The notes: generated by a model from the letters alone, not told the origin. A DNA stretch of 64,000 nucleotides from Juglans regia (GCF_001411555.2 NC_049901.1:42710302-42774301), one strand, 5' to 3'; positions 1-11,850 are shown, counted from the first letter of the stretch. Translations and numbers: made by a program.

Positions 1-105
1 AAAAAATAAAAGATAAAAAATAGTTTTGACAATCGATTGAAACTTGGAAAAGTTAATAAAACAAAAGAATTTAAAAAGTAGAAATAAAAAGCTCTACTAC
101 ATGCA
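1..105. other. AT-rich flank left of copia element 1
   Basis: A-rich sequence without a supportable gene. It ends at the 5-bp target duplication AGAGA (106-110) that precedes the first retrotransposon. Confidence 0.6.
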
Positions 106-110
106 AGAGA

Positions 111-418
111 TGTTGGAATATACAAGAGCAAATTGAATCATTAGAATTAAAGTCAAGGGAAGCCAAACTCAGAAGAGATGAAGAAGTTGTTAAGTCAGTT
201 ACAGTTAGTTAAAATTAGTTGAAAATAGTTAGTTAAAGTTAATTGAGATCAGATGGCTTACATTGCCAATTATTGCATATAAATAGTAGTCATGTACAGC
301 ACCAAAGATTTAAGAAAATTCAATACATTGTAATGAGAAATCACATTGATTATCTCTGAATTCTTTCTCAAGTTCTCTATTTCTCAATTTCTTTGTTTCT
401 GTTTTTACATATTTTACA
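111..418 (+). repeat. 5' LTR of copia element 1
   Basis: 308 bp, TGTTGG...TTTACA, repeated at 4970-5277. Differences from the 3' LTR are one A/C near position 155 and two changes near 392-396. A TATA-like TATAAATAG is at 278-286, so transcription would start around 310. Confidence 0.97.
278..286 (+). promoter_or_regulatory. TATA box in 5' LTR of element 1
   Basis: TATAAATAG lies 133 bp before the LTR end, the expected place for the element's own Pol II promoter. The identical site recurs in the 3' LTR at about 5137-5145, where it could drive readout into the flanking DNA. Confidence 0.6.
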
Positions 419-430
419 TGGTATCATCGA
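419..430 (+). other. Primer binding site of element 1
   Basis: TGGTATCA directly follows the LTR terminal CA, matching the 3' end complement of initiator-Met tRNA, the usual copia primer. After eight bases the match becomes poor compared with the common TGGTATCAGAGC. Confidence 0.8.
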
Positions 431-502
431 GTATCAAACTTCCGCTGCTTTCTTGATCAAATTCTTCTTGATCTTTTTACATTTCTTGTTATTCTTGCTG
501 CT

Positions 503-1408
503 ATGGAATCTCCTCCGAATATGGAATCCTCAGTCAATATGATGAAATTCTTTGATTCATCCTTAATGAATCCATCTGATGATTCATCAAGCCCTTACTA
601 TTTGCATCCCAGTGACAACCCTGGAGCTCTCCTCGTTTCTGAAATTTTCAATGGTGCAAATTATGTTGCATGGAGTAGATCAATCTCGATTGCTCTGAGT
701 GTAAAGAACAAGCTTGCCTTTGTTGATGGAAGCCTGCCTCAACCTAGTCCTGACAACACTAAACTTCAAGTTGCTTGGCTGCGAGCAAACAACCTTGTTT
801 TATCTTGGTTGATGAATTCAATTGCAAAAGAAATTCGGAGAAGTCTTCTCTATTTCAATACTGCTTATGATATTTGGGATGAACTAAAGGTTAGATACCT
901 TCGAAGTGATGGCCCTCGAGTTTTTACATTAGAGAAATCTTTAAGTTCTATTTCTCAAGGTTCAAACTCAATCACTGAATATTTTAGTGATTTCAAAACT
1001 TTATGGGATGAATATATTAGCTATCGTCCTCTTCCTAAGTGCAATTGTGGAATCTTGAATACTTGCACTTGTGCCATTTTAAAGAATCTTGCTGATCGCC
1101 AACAAGCTGACTATGTGATGAAGTTCTTGATTGGTTTACATGAATCTTATTCAGCTATTCGAAGTCAACTGCTTCTTTCTCCTTTACCTTCAATGGGGAA
1201 AGTCTTTTCTTTGTTACTACAAGAAGAAAGTCAAAGATCTTTGACAAATGCAGTAGGGCTTCCTCTTGATTCTCATGCTATGGCTGATGCACAACCATCA
1301 AGACAAATCCTTTCCAATGTCTCTAAATTTAGCAAATTCAAAGGAAAACCTGATATCACTTGCTCTCACTGTGGATTCTCTGGCCACCTTGCAGACAAGT
1401 GTTTCTAG
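503..1408 (+). CDS. Gag (nucleocapsid-type polyprotein part) of copia element 1
   Basis: 301 codons from an ATG 84 bp after the LTR. The N-terminus has the usual copia gag layout: a short variable head, the conserved NYVAWSRS-type block around residues 53-60, the helical UBN2/gag-polypeptide region, and a CX2CX4HX4C zinc knuckle at about residues 287-300. Gag forms the cytoplasmic virus-like particle that packages element RNA. The frame ends at TAG (1406-1408) only one residue after the knuckle. The same frame then continues open for 1,220 codons, and the third element in this window has a lysine codon at the matching place, so the stop is best read as a point nonsense mutation within a single gag-pol frame. 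Confidence 0.93.
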   Translation: MESPPNMESSVNMMKFFDSSLMNPSDDSSSPYYLHPSDNPGALLVSEIFNGANYVAWSRSISIALSVKNKLAFVDGSLPQPSPDNTKLQVAWLRANNLVLSWLMNSIAKEIRRSLLYFNTAYDIWDELKVRYLRSDGPRVFTLEKSLSSISQGSNSITEYFSDFKTLWDEYISYRPLPKCNCGILNTCTCAILKNLADRQQADYVMKFLIGLHESYSAIRSQLLLSPLPSMGKVFSLLLQEESQRSLTNAVGLPLDSHAMADAQPSRQILSNVSKFSKFKGKPDITCSHCGFSGHLADKCF

Positions 1409-4400
1409 ATCATAGGTTATCCACCAGGGTGGAAAGGCCCTCGAGGAAAAAGATTTAATTCAACAAGATTGCCCAATGCAAACAGTGCATCTTTTTTGGA
1501 GCAAAACTCAACCATCCCAAACATACCTTTTTCTCAAGAGCAAATACAGAATCTGATCACTCTTGCTAATAGCTTGTCTAACTCTTCCATTAATTCCAAT
1601 TCTGCAGTCAATACTACCTCCACATCAGGTAATCACTTCAACTCTTGTTTGGTTACAAATTCTTTGAGCAACAACTGTCCTTGGATATTGGATACTGGAG
1701 CAACAGATCATATGATCTGTTCTCCCCATCTATTCACTTCGATAAAAATACCCTCCAAACCCTCTTCAGTCCATTTACCAAATGGTCAATCTGTTCCTAT
1801 TAGTTTTACAGGAACTGTCAAACTCTCCTCTGATTTAGTGCTATATAATGCTCTCTATGTTCCTTCTTTTCATATCAATCTTATTTCTGCTTCAAGATTG
1901 ACTAAAGAGAACTCTATTGCCTTGTTTCTTTTTCAATCTAAATGTGTCTTGCAGGACCTCAACAAATGGAAGATGATTGGGCTTGCTGAAGTTAGAGCTG
2001 GCCTATACCACCTCATTAATTTTCCTGCTAACACACAGAAGGGATTACCTGACTCAAATAATTCTTTCTTGGCCAATACTTCTACCATCAGTCCTGACAT
2101 ATGGCATTCTCGGTTGGGACATCTTCCTTCTGACAGATTGAAAATCATAAGTTCCATTGATCCTTCTGTAAAATCTTCTCATAATCATGTTTGTGAGATC
2201 TGTCCTCTAGCTCGACAAAAGAAGCTATATTTTCCTGTATCACAAAACAATGCAAATAAAGCTTTTCAATTAGTGCATTGTGACATTTGGGGTCCATTCT
2301 CAACCATTTCTCATTCTGGATACAGATTCTTTCTTACAATTGTAGATGATCATACACGTTTCACTTGGCTTTATCTTATGAAAACAAAATCAGAAACTAG
2401 ATCCTTACTCATCAACTTCATTGCTTATGTTCAAACTCAATTCAATACCCAAATTCAAACACTTAGAACAGATAATGGCCAAGAATTCAAAATGCCTACT
2501 CTCTATCAAAAATATGGCATGATTCATCAACTATCTTGTGTAGAAACTCCTGAGCAAAATGGCAGAGTTGAGAGAAAGCATCAGCATTTGTTAAATGTAG
2601 CTAGAGCCCTTCTTTTTCAATCCAAATTACCTTTATCATATTGGAGTGAATGTGTGTTAACTGCTACACATATTATTAATCGAATTCCATCATCTGTGCT
2701 AGAAAATAATACACCTTATACTCTCCACTTTCAAAAACCACCTGCATATAACTATTTCAAAGTTTTTGGTTGTTTATGCTTTGCTAGTACAATCCAAAAC
2801 AATCGAGGAAAATTTCAACCTAGAGCCTCAAAATGCTTGTTTCTTGGCTATCCACCTAATATCAAAGGATATAAGGTGCTTGATCTTCTTACTCTTAAAA
2901 TCTTTGTCTCTAGAAATGTTACATTTCATGAATATGTTTTTCCTTCCATACCAAACACCAATCACACACCCTTTGTATTTCCTGATTTTCCTTCACTATA
3001 TGATTTCTCAATAACTCCCATTTCACCTTCTGACATTACAGTACCTTCCATTTCATCTCCTGATATTGCAATACCTCAAACCTTACCCTCATCTCAAATT
3101 GCAATACCTTCTGAAACTCATGAATCAGATCCCATACCTACTCAGATTGCAACATCTTCCAAACCATCTTCTGAAATTGCAGCACCTCTCATTTCCCAAA
3201 CCAACCACGAACCTATTAGAAAATCTGAGAGAGTAAGGAATCCTCCCCCATATTTGCAGAACTTTTATTGTGGTAATATGGTTAAGCCTGCTTCAGCATC
3301 TCAGGCATTTTTCAATTGCTGTTTTCCTTCTCCTGGTAAGCCATATTCTATTGCACATTTTCTCTCTACTACAAAATTGTCTCCTAAACATAGAGTTTTT
3401 TCTTCTGCTTTATCTTCTACCTTCAAACCAAAGACTTTCAAACAAGCTAACTCACATCCTCAATGGCAAACTGCTATGTCAGATGAGATTAAAGCTCTTG
3501 AGTTAAATAAAACTTGGGACCTTGCAATTTTACCTCCAAATAAGACTGCTATAGGATGTAAGTGGGTCTATCGTGTTAAATATAAATCTGATGGCACAAT
3601 TGAAAGATACAAGGCTAGATTGGTGGCAAAAGGATACACTCAACAAGAAGGCCTTGATTTTTTTGACACTTTTTCCCCTGTAGCTAAAATGACAACAGTA
3701 CGCACATTATTGTCAATTGCTGCCATTAAGCATTGGCATTTACATCAACTTGATGTAAACAATGCTTTCCTCCATGGAGACTTGAATGAAGAGGTGTACA
3801 TGCAGCTGCCACCAGGGTACTCTTCACCAACTGATCCTAGAGTTTGCAAACTCAAAAAGAGTCTATATGGTCTCAAACAGGCCTCAAGACAGTGGTTCTC
3901 TAAACTGTCATCCTCCTTGCTTCAGTTTGGTTTCACACAAGCAAAGTCTGATTCTTCTTTATTCATCAAGCACAATTCAACAAGTTTTATGGCACTTTTG
4001 ATCTATGTTGATGATGTTATCGTTGCCTCTAACAACCTTGATGAAGTAGCTTCTATTAAACAGTTTTTACATGACTCTTTCACAATAAAAGATTTGGGGG
4101 AATTGAAATATTTTTTGGGGATTGAAGTGGCCAGATCAGCTAAAGGCATATCTTTGTGCCAACGCAAATATGCTTTGGACATCTTGCAAGACAGTGGTTT
4201 TTCAGGTTGCAAACCTGTGGCTTTCCCTATGGAATCTACCTTAAAACTTAGTGCTAATGATTCATCTACTCCTTTGTCAGACCCTGCATTATACAGAAGA
4301 CTTGTTGGTCGTCTATTGTATCTTACCATAACCAGACCTGATCTCTCCTACTCAGTACAAGCATTAAGTCAATTCATGGCTAATCCCAGTACCAAACACC

Positions 4401-5071
4401 TTCAAGCTGCTGAGAGGGTTCTTAGGTACATCAAAGCAACACCAGGTCAAGGAATTTTTCTGTCTACAGACTCTTCTCTCCATTTGAAAGCTTATTCAGA
4501 CAGTGACTGGGGTGGATGTATTGACACCAGAAAAAGTATCACTGGTTTCACAGTGTTTATTGGAGACTCTCCCATCTCATGGAAGTCAAAAAAACAACCA
4601 ACTGTTAGTCGATCCTCAGCTGAATCTGAATATAGAGCTCTAGCATCCACCACATGTGAAATTCAATGGTTAATCTATCTACTGGCTGATTTGCACATTC
4701 CCCATTCACAAGCTGTTCTGCTCTACACTGATAGCAAACCAGCTTCTGCAATTGCATCAAATCCTGTTCAACATGAAAGGACAAAGCATATCCAGCTAGA
4801 TTGTCATTTGGTTCGAGAAAAGTTGCAAGAAGGACTGATCAAGATTATTCATATTCTCTCTAAACACCAACTGGCAGACATACTGACTAAACCACTTGGT
4901 TCTCTACACTTTCATCATTTAATCCGCAAGATGGGAATGATCAATATCCATTCCCCTCTTGAGGGGGGGTGTTGGAATATACAAGAGCAAATTGAATCAT
5001 TAGAATTAAAGTCACGGGAAGCCAAACTCAGAAGAGATGAAGAAGTTGTTAAGTCAGTTACAGTTAGTTAA
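1409..5071 (+). CDS. Pol (protease-integrase-RT-RNase H) of copia element 1
   Basis: Same reading frame as gag, open from just after the TAG to 5071; there is no early ATG, so expression needs readthrough or is lost. Numbering residues from the leucine codon at 1469: aspartic protease DTGA with D75; GAG-pre-integrase WH..LGH near 212; integrase zinc residues H/C near 235-245; catalytic D272, D335 and E368; reverse transcriptase from about 670 with YVDD at 846-849; RNase H with SDSDW near 1008 and ADILTKP near 1136. The D-to-E spacing of the integrase core is 32 intervening residues instead of the usual 35, and element 3 shows the same spacing. The reading frame runs about 100 bp into the 3' LTR before stopping. 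It makes the cDNA copy and inserts it into nuclear DNA. Confidence 0.93.
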   Translation: MIGYPPGWKGPRGKRFNSTRLPNANSASFLEQNSTIPNIPFSQEQIQNLITLANSLSNSSINSNSAVNTTSTSGNHFNSCLVTNSLSNNCPWILDTGATDHMICSPHLFTSIKIPSKPSSVHLPNGQSVPISFTGTVKLSSDLVLYNALYVPSFHINLISASRLTKENSIALFLFQSKCVLQDLNKWKMIGLAEVRAGLYHLINFPANTQKGLPDSNNSFLANTSTISPDIWHSRLGHLPSDRLKIISSIDPSVKSSHNHVCEICPLARQKKLYFPVSQNNANKAFQLVHCDIWGPFSTISHSGYRFFLTIVDDHTRFTWLYLMKTKSETRSLLINFIAYVQTQFNTQIQTLRTDNGQEFKMPTLYQKYGMIHQLSCVETPEQNGRVERKHQHLLNVARALLFQSKLPLSYWSECVLTATHIINRIPSSVLENNTPYTLHFQKPPAYNYFKVFGCLCFASTIQNNRGKFQPRASKCLFLGYPPNIKGYKVLDLLTLKIFVSRNVTFHEYVFPSIPNTNHTPFVFPDFPSLYDFSITPISPSDITVPSISSPDIAIPQTLPSSQIAIPSETHESDPIPTQIATSSKPSSEIAAPLISQTNHEPIRKSERVRNPPPYLQNFYCGNMVKPASASQAFFNCCFPSPGKPYSIAHFLSTTKLSPKHRVFSSALSSTFKPKTFKQANSHPQWQTAMSDEIKALELNKTWDLAILPPNKTAIGCKWVYRVKYKSDGTIERYKARLVAKGYTQQEGLDFFDTFSPVAKMTTVRTLLSIAAIKHWHLHQLDVNNAFLHGDLNEEVYMQLPPGYSSPTDPRVCKLKKSLYGLKQASRQWFSKLSSSLLQFGFTQAKSDSSLFIKHNSTSFMALLIYVDDVIVASNNLDEVASIKQFLHDSFTIKDLGELKYFLGIEVARSAKGISLCQRKYALDILQDSGFSGCKPVAFPMESTLKLSANDSSTPLSDPALYRRLVGRLLYLTITRPDLSYSVQALSQFMANPSTKHLQAAERVLRYIKATPGQGIFLSTDSSLHLKAYSDSDWGGCIDTRKSITGFTVFIGDSPISWKSKKQPTVSRSSAESEYRALASTTCEIQWLIYLLADLHIPHSQAVLLYTDSKPASAIASNPVQHERTKHIQLDCHLVREKLQEGLIKIIHILSKHQLADILTKPLGSLHFHHLIRKMGMINIHSPLEGGCWNIQEQIESLELKSREAKLRRDEEVVKSVTVS
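4961..4969 (+). other. Polypurine tract of element 1
   Basis: GAGGGGGGG abuts the first base of the 3' LTR, the expected plus-strand primer for cDNA synthesis. Confidence 0.85.
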
Positions 5072-5277
5072 AATTAGTTGAAAATAGTTAGTTAAAGTTA
5101 ATTGAGATCAGATGGCTTACATTGCCAATTATTGCATATAAATAGTAGTCATGTACAGCACCAAAGATTTAAGAAAATTCAATACATTGTAATGAGAAAT
5201 CACATTGATTATCTCTGAATTCTTTCTCAAGTTCTCTATTTCTCAATTTCTCTATTTCTGTTTTTACATATTTTACA
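4970..5277 (+). repeat. 3' LTR of copia element 1
   Basis: 308 bp, followed by the AGAGA target duplication (5278-5282). The pol reading frame terminates inside it at 5069-5071. Confidence 0.97.
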
Positions 5278-5282
5278 AGAGA

Positions 5283-7670
5283 TGACATAATATTCGAAGG
5301 ATTAATACAAATTAAGAGATTGTAAGTCAAATGATCAAACTATATATGTGCGGGTTATAGGCTAGTTTTGTGTGTAATTACAAAACTAATTTTGAGAGCT
5401 TGTTCATGGAAGAATTATAATCTATAGCAGCCCAAAAGTTAAAACACCCCCAGAAAACTACAAAAGAAACTTTGAAAAACTCAAAAATTAAAAAGGCAAA
5501 CTTCCGATAAAAAAAAAGAAAGAGAAAAGATAAAGAAAGCGAATTAACTACAAATTGCGTGGCTGGCGTGGTACTTGTGAGCACCATCAAGCCGATCAAA
5601 GGCGGAATTAAGCAATGACACGAGACGGCCGGCAGACAGCCCTTGGAGAGTAGGTGATAAAGATGAGAGTAAAGGTATATTTGCCTGCAGAAAGAGTGAT
5701 CCAAATTCAATAAAGCAAAGAAGTAAAACCACGCCATGCGCGCCAACAAGGGTGATGTAATTGATTTACTTACTAATAAGAAAGAATGCCCCCATGGTGG
5801 ATTAGGTCGGAGAGACGAGAGAATCGAGGATATAAGAAATAATAATGCCCGCCGAAAGTGATCTGCGATAGATTTTGGAGATCTTCATGATCTACGTAAC
5901 TTAATTAAGAGACCAAACCCCCCTTCAATCATGCATGACACCGCGCTCTTCGTGGAGTAGGTCATGTCACGCCAACCCAAAGTTTGATTTTCGAATATAA
6001 TTAACTTGCTCAGCCCCAGCTAGCCTTTGTATTCTCCGCAAATTATGCCAAGAAATTTCTGACCCAGCCCAAGCCTCGATCGCACGGAATCCGCAAATTT
6101 GCTCGTCGTGAGTCATGCCTCGTGAAGAAAATGACAGCCAACGACAACCATGTCGTAACAGCGACCAAAGATAAACTAGCGACGATTTTACGTAAATAGA
6201 TTATTATATTATAGAGATCTTTTGCATAAACCGTATATCTATTCAAAAGATTTTTTTTTTTTTTTTGATGGACTACCCAAAAGATAGTTTTACTATGAGT
6301 TTTTTTTGGGTGGGGGGGAGGTTGTGGGTGGTTAATTGTATAATAACACAATAATCACACAGCACGCGGATTCTCGAAATAGACACCTACGATTATAGTT
6401 TATAGCGGACCGTTTTTCATCTACTTTCGTTTAAAATATAGTAAATCCGGTGCTATAGACTGAAAGACATCTCATATCACGGACGATATATCATCGACGT
6501 TGAAGTAGATCGACAGCTTAAATTAATTGGGTAGACCACAAGATCATTGACGTACTTCAGAATTACATTACAGTTAACGCACATTAATGATCAGGCCCAT
6601 TCCCATGAACAAAAAATATTGAAAAGCGACCCAAAAAAGAAGGGGGAAAAAAACTAAAACCAATTACTGGCAAAGATATATAGTTAGTTAATTCTGAACA
6701 ACTCGATCTAATTTTTCTCCCAATTTTTCACATTTACTTGATACGGTACTTCGTGTTTCGGATGACAATTTTCTGTCGTGGATGAGTACATAAAGGACTT
6801 TATTTATTATATTGAGATGGCCTGCAGCGTCATATGGATTAGCGAGATTATATACAAATAAGGATAAAGATCATTAAATTAGATGACAGTACTTTGAGAA
6901 GATATTCAAGTTAAAAATGGAGCACACATCAAGTTGCTGAAGAGAGTACGAGAAACAACGTACTAACATTTAAGATCAGATGATGTCATGTCATATTTAT
7001 AATATCATGTACTCTTTTAAAAACCATGCGATCATTTAGTTCTTAGGACGTGCCAAACTTCAATTTCAATAAATTTTCATCTGGCTGTATTGCATAGACA
7101 TGTAATTCAACTTCTTGGGATCCTATAATTAAAATTTTTTTAACAAAATTGTAAGATTTAGAATTTGAAAAGAAATAAGCCTACGAAGTGTCAAGTGAGT
7201 ATGATAGTAATTATTGAGTATTTAAGTAGTGTGCATTTTATAAACTTTATAAATCTCACATTGTACATGTGTCTATCTCTCTTACTCGATCTAGGTCCAA
7301 GATCATGAGAGACATCAAAGCCTATATACAAAACCGAGGAAAAGTATTAAAAATCAAATATTCTCCACCTAATTTTATTGATATTTCATGAAAGATTTTT
7401 AATATTTGTTTTCTATAATAATACTCTAGCTAGCTGGAAAGCGCAAATTAGGTTGCATAATTAAAGGGAAATATATATATATTTATATAATTAGATGCTA
7501 GGAGTTTTTGAGTAGTACAAAAAACATCATGATTAGTGTTTTGAAAGAAAATTATAATAAATTTTATAAAAGCGCAGGGACCATAATATGCGGGGTCAAG
7601 CGGTGGCAGGTGGCATGTGGAACCTATTTTTAAGTAAGGTAGGCATAATATGCGGGATCTAGCTGCACAT
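5283..7670. other. Non-coding part of duplication copy A
   Basis: No supportable gene. It holds blocks shared with 20.6-22.6 kb, including CCGCCGAAAGT-type motifs, a poly-T tract at about 6250-6266 and generic AT-rich sequence. Open frames here are short and not conserved in the second copy. Confidence 0.5.
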
Positions 7671-7679
7671 AAAATGACA

Positions 7680-7880
7680 CTATAAAAGCATGCATGCAGC
7701 TGCATTAGTTCGATCGTACGACAACACAAACGCTAATTATGCCCCACCCCAGCACGAACGCTTCGCATTGCATGCGCGCGGTCCCTTCAACAACCAAACG
7801 AACCCCCGCCGACCTGGTTCACAACTGCAATATGGCTCGTCGGCTACACTCACTGAAGAAGTAGAAGGCACTTCGCTGCA
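7680..7880 (+). pseudogene. Decayed relative of the repeat-peptide precursor gene
   Basis: TATAAAAG at 7681-7688 is followed by sequence resembling the mid-part of the intact genes. GGTTCACAACTGCAATATGG (7818-7837) and CACTCACTGAAGAA nearby correspond to the GGTTCACAATTACAATAAC and GCTTGCTCAAAAAG stretch of the 27.7-kb gene. A 102-codon frame from 7690 is open but lacks a signal peptide and the proline-rich units, and its ATG lies only 1 bp after the TATA motif, so it is unlikely to be translated. A matching remnant lies at 22.6-23.05 kb in copy B. Best read as a broken paralogue; the homology is short and was seen by eye. Confidence 0.45.
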
Positions 7881-7999
7881 TCCCATTTTTTTCGTTATAT
7901 GCTCTAGTACGTACGTACTTAATTTACTTAGGCAACACAGCCACACATATATAGTTTGGCCCTTGGCGGAAATGGCCGGCTTCGTCAGTACTAATTAGC

Positions 8000-10900
8000 T
8001 AGCTAGGTATCGTGTTCAACGCGTTCCATTAATGGTTTCTGTTTTTTTTTTTTTTTTTTTTTTAAAGTAATGTTATACATACAGCAAGAAGTTCCATCTC
8101 GCGCGTTAATTAAGGACGAATAATCTGGATAAAGCTATTTTGGTGAGACATTTAGGTCTTGATCATAAACTATACTTATAATAAGTTATAAGCTTGTGTA
8201 GAGAACGTACATGGCAATACTCGATTTACAAGAAAAATTCTTGTAAATTAAATAATGCATGCCTCGCTAATTTTGTGGAGAACATTATCTATATATTATA
8301 TATATAGTCGCAACTAAATCAACATTCCTTGTACTTTTTTTGTGAAACAAATTGATATTCAAATTAATCAAGGATGAAACTTTGATACGTGATTGGGCGC
8401 CTGATTTCTGTATATCTCAAACAGATCATATTAATATTACTAGAAAAAGTACCCTAGCTGATCATATTAGATATCCTCCAACAGGCGAAAAGATTGAATA
8501 TATGCATGCGCACTTTCTCGTAGTCTAGAATGAGTTTATTTATTTTGAGAAATACCTAAAAGAAATTTATTACATCAAGAAAAAAGCTCACAACATCGCA
8601 TCGGGGTATTCGCAGACTATATATATATATCATCTTTATGCGGCCTCTTCATAAGCTCGGGTGCAAGGCAACTGATACATAACGTTGTAACCGCGATATA
8701 TAGCATATGAAGGAAGCCATTGAAATCGACAACAGAATATATATTGTCATTCAAAACACCAACCGTGGCCTGTAAATGAAAGAATCAGGAACGAATCCCG
8801 GCTACTGTAGTCTAGTTGGCCTTCTCCTATGCTCCGTGTTTTTTGTATAAATTTACTGATCAAAGATTTTATGTAAACAACTACCGGGTTTTATTCAGTA
8901 CCGTATGCATGAATTTTACATCTGATTTCTACTTGGAAGAAGAAATTAAATTGACCTGTTGAGATCAATTACCTATATTTTGTAGTTGGCTTGCTTGTTA
9001 ATTATTCGCTTTTCTTTGTTGGTTCGCTTTTCAATTCTGTCTTGTATTGTTTTGTTTTTGTTTTTTTTGTTTTTTCTAATAAGATTAGTGTGTGTACTTA
9101 ACTATGCATGCAGTTACGTTCCGAAAGGCAAACGTGTAGTGTAGCATGTTAAAGCGGTACGTACTTGCTTCACCTGATCAGCATAGATAATCGAGTTGAT
9201 TTCGGTTTAAAGCAACGTACTTTCCATTTAAAACAAAAGTAGAAATTATAACAAAGATAATCGATCTGCAGTAGTACGTAGGTGTATATATTTAGAAGAA
9301 AAAATGTCTTTTACCTCGAATAACTTTTCTGCAATTCAGAGGAAGATAAATATAACACGATGTGGATTGTGGATCACACTGCAATATTATATTTAATACT
9401 GCCTAATAAAACTTACATGTTATATATATATATATATATATCTTTGAATTCTCAGAAGAATTTGTGACAACAAATTGTAAAGGTTCTCAATACAAAACGT
9501 CATAAATGGAGGTGTCTTCGCTTTATTTTGGGCTCCTGTTTGGACATGGATTTTGTTGGCTAGCTCTCTTTCGTCAACATTTCATTTGCGGATTGCATGC
9601 GTGCGAGGCTTGATGAATTCGATTAGAGTAATTAATTCTCTTTCAATTTTTTTTTTCTTTTTTTCGTAATGTACGTGCGGCAAACGTCAAGGGGGAGTGA
9701 TCAATAGCATATAATTTGACGTGGGGGATATCCTCAAGTGCCTCTCATGAGTACGTGCTTAATTCCGTGATTGATGGATTAATTGCTAAACTTTCGGTAG
9801 ACATGATTATATGTCGTTCATTTCTCTCGTATCTTGGACGGCCTAATCCACGAGAGGCTGCCTACCGACTCATTATAAATTGGCCTGGCCTTAATGATTA
9901 CGTAGATCTTAATTATAATAATAAAGCTAGGGCTTACGAGTTACGTGAGGGATAATTCAACGATCGACCAAGTTTTTTGCTTTTGTTTTTGTTTTTAGTC
10001 GACAAAGTGGTTTTGGTGGCCTAATACACTGGACTTGAGAACGCTCATGATCATAATATTATATATTCCAAGAACAGACTTGTTTTGTTGAACTAATGCA
10101 TTTTTTTTTTTTAATTTGGCAATCAAATTGGAGAGTAAATACAGCTAATGTACATTTTATATAAAATTAATTAGATGGCGTTGCAACTAGATAGGGAAGT
10201 CATGAGGAAAATACTACGTACGTTAGATCTAGAAGCAGTAATCACTTAATTAGCGAAAAAAGGAAACTTTGTTAATTATATATAATTAGAAATTAAGCCA
10301 TCTTGGAGGATCAAGGGGAGTTCTAATGTTTATATTATATCTTGGGGACGTACCAATATATATATATATATAGTACTATCAGAAGGAAATTTTGGTGTAA
10401 ATGGATGTATCCTTGCAGGTGATGATGATCATTTGCTTCATACATAGCTGTGTACGTACGTACCAATAGTACTGTTTTAAGAAAAGAGAAAAATAAGAGG
10501 AATTTTAGTGTAAAGCTTCTGTAAATGAAGCTAGTTAGGGGCAAAGGTAGCTATATATATATATAGCATATCGCATGCATTGTGTAAACACGCATGATGA
10601 GCTAGCTAGAGGATTTATTCATCTTCCGGGTTCGTAATCTTTTATGGTAATTAGTGTATTAATTATCACTTTTAAGTGCAAAATATTTATTTTAAGAGAT
10701 TAATTTCTATTTGCAAGAGAGTAGGAATTACATTCGATCGATATTCTATATATACTACGTACTTGCTTACCAAAATCTCATTTATAATATTTAAATATTT
10801 AAATATTAATTCTCTAATAAATTAAATCATACCACATGAGTGGTGTAGAAAGTACATCCTCCTACGTACAGTACTGACTCGGAATTTTTAAAAAAAAAAA

Positions 10901-11806
10901 AAAAAAAATTCTAGATGCATGTTAAGGGTCTAGAGCTAGGCTAGGAATCACTTTTTGGGCTTTCTCATCATGTATGCATATAGTAAATTAAATCTCTTAG
11001 ATTAACATGATAACTTACCAAAAAATGGAAAAGTAATAAAAATTCATGAGTGGTGTTGCCATCTCTGGAAATCTTATATATGGCCGGCCGGGGTTCATAA
11101 ATATTATATATGCTTGCAATTCGATCCGTCCTCCCATCACCACTACATTTTATATAAATGTGAATACATGATAACTTAGAGCACAGTTTGACATTTTAAT
11201 AGGGATTGGAATAAATAATTAGCAGTATAAACTCCTAAATTTAATGGGTAATTTTTTTTTTTTTTTTGAATTGAAATTTAACGGGTAATTAGAAGTGAGC
11301 TTTACATATATTAATTTTAGTTAAAGCTGGAGTCGATCTAATTTTAACAAGAAGTGAATCCGTTAGATGTGGGATACGTGTTTATTATGTCCTGTTATGG
11401 GACACGTGCTCAACATCCAACGGGTTCAACTCAACAACAATTGAAATATTCAAGCATTGGAACTGGACCCAAGCCAAGCAAAAACTATATATATAGTCAA
11501 ATATTTATATCGTATGTACTATTATGTCATCATATTTTGACAATATTAATTATATATATAAAGTAAACTATAAGCCGTTCATTTGCATATAAGCATATCA
11601 TGACCTTTCAATTATATATATGCCTATAGACCCTGTGATTAATTCTAGCGAAATTTTGTTTTGTTTCTCGGCGATATGAACACAAATAGAATAAAAAACT
11701 GCCTTGTATATTAACATAAAAAGAAATAAAAAAAACAAAAAACAAAGTAGTGCATCCAGTGAGGGCCGACTCGTCATCCGCAGATTTCAGCTGCATTTTT
11801 TTCCAC

Positions 11807-11850
<44 letters not shown>

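Larger units (their letters stand above)
111..5277 (+). mobile_element. Ty1/copia LTR retrotransposon, element 1, nearly intact
   Basis: This is a complete copia-order element: 308-bp LTR, initiator-Met-tRNA-type primer site, gag, pol in the order protease, integrase, reverse transcriptase, RNase H (the copia order), a G-run polypurine tract, and a second LTR. AGAGA at 106-110 and at 5278-5282 is a perfect 5-bp target duplication. The LTRs begin TGTTG and end TTACA and differ at only 3 of 308 positions, so the insertion is recent; at commonly assumed plant rates 1% divergence means well under one million years, which is an inference. The only obvious lesion is one TAG inside the joint gag-pol frame. 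Catalytic motifs of protease, integrase and reverse transcriptase are all present. Confidence 0.97.

Noticed and set aside
1406..1408. Programmed stop readthrough between gag and pol in element 1
   Set aside because: Copia elements normally use one frame, the downstream context is not a known leaky one, and the related element 3 has a sense codon there. Kept only as a test in the findings.
7448..7946. Minus-strand frames opposite the 7.7-kb remnant
   Set aside because: Shadows of the plus-strand remnant, with no signal peptide or domain.
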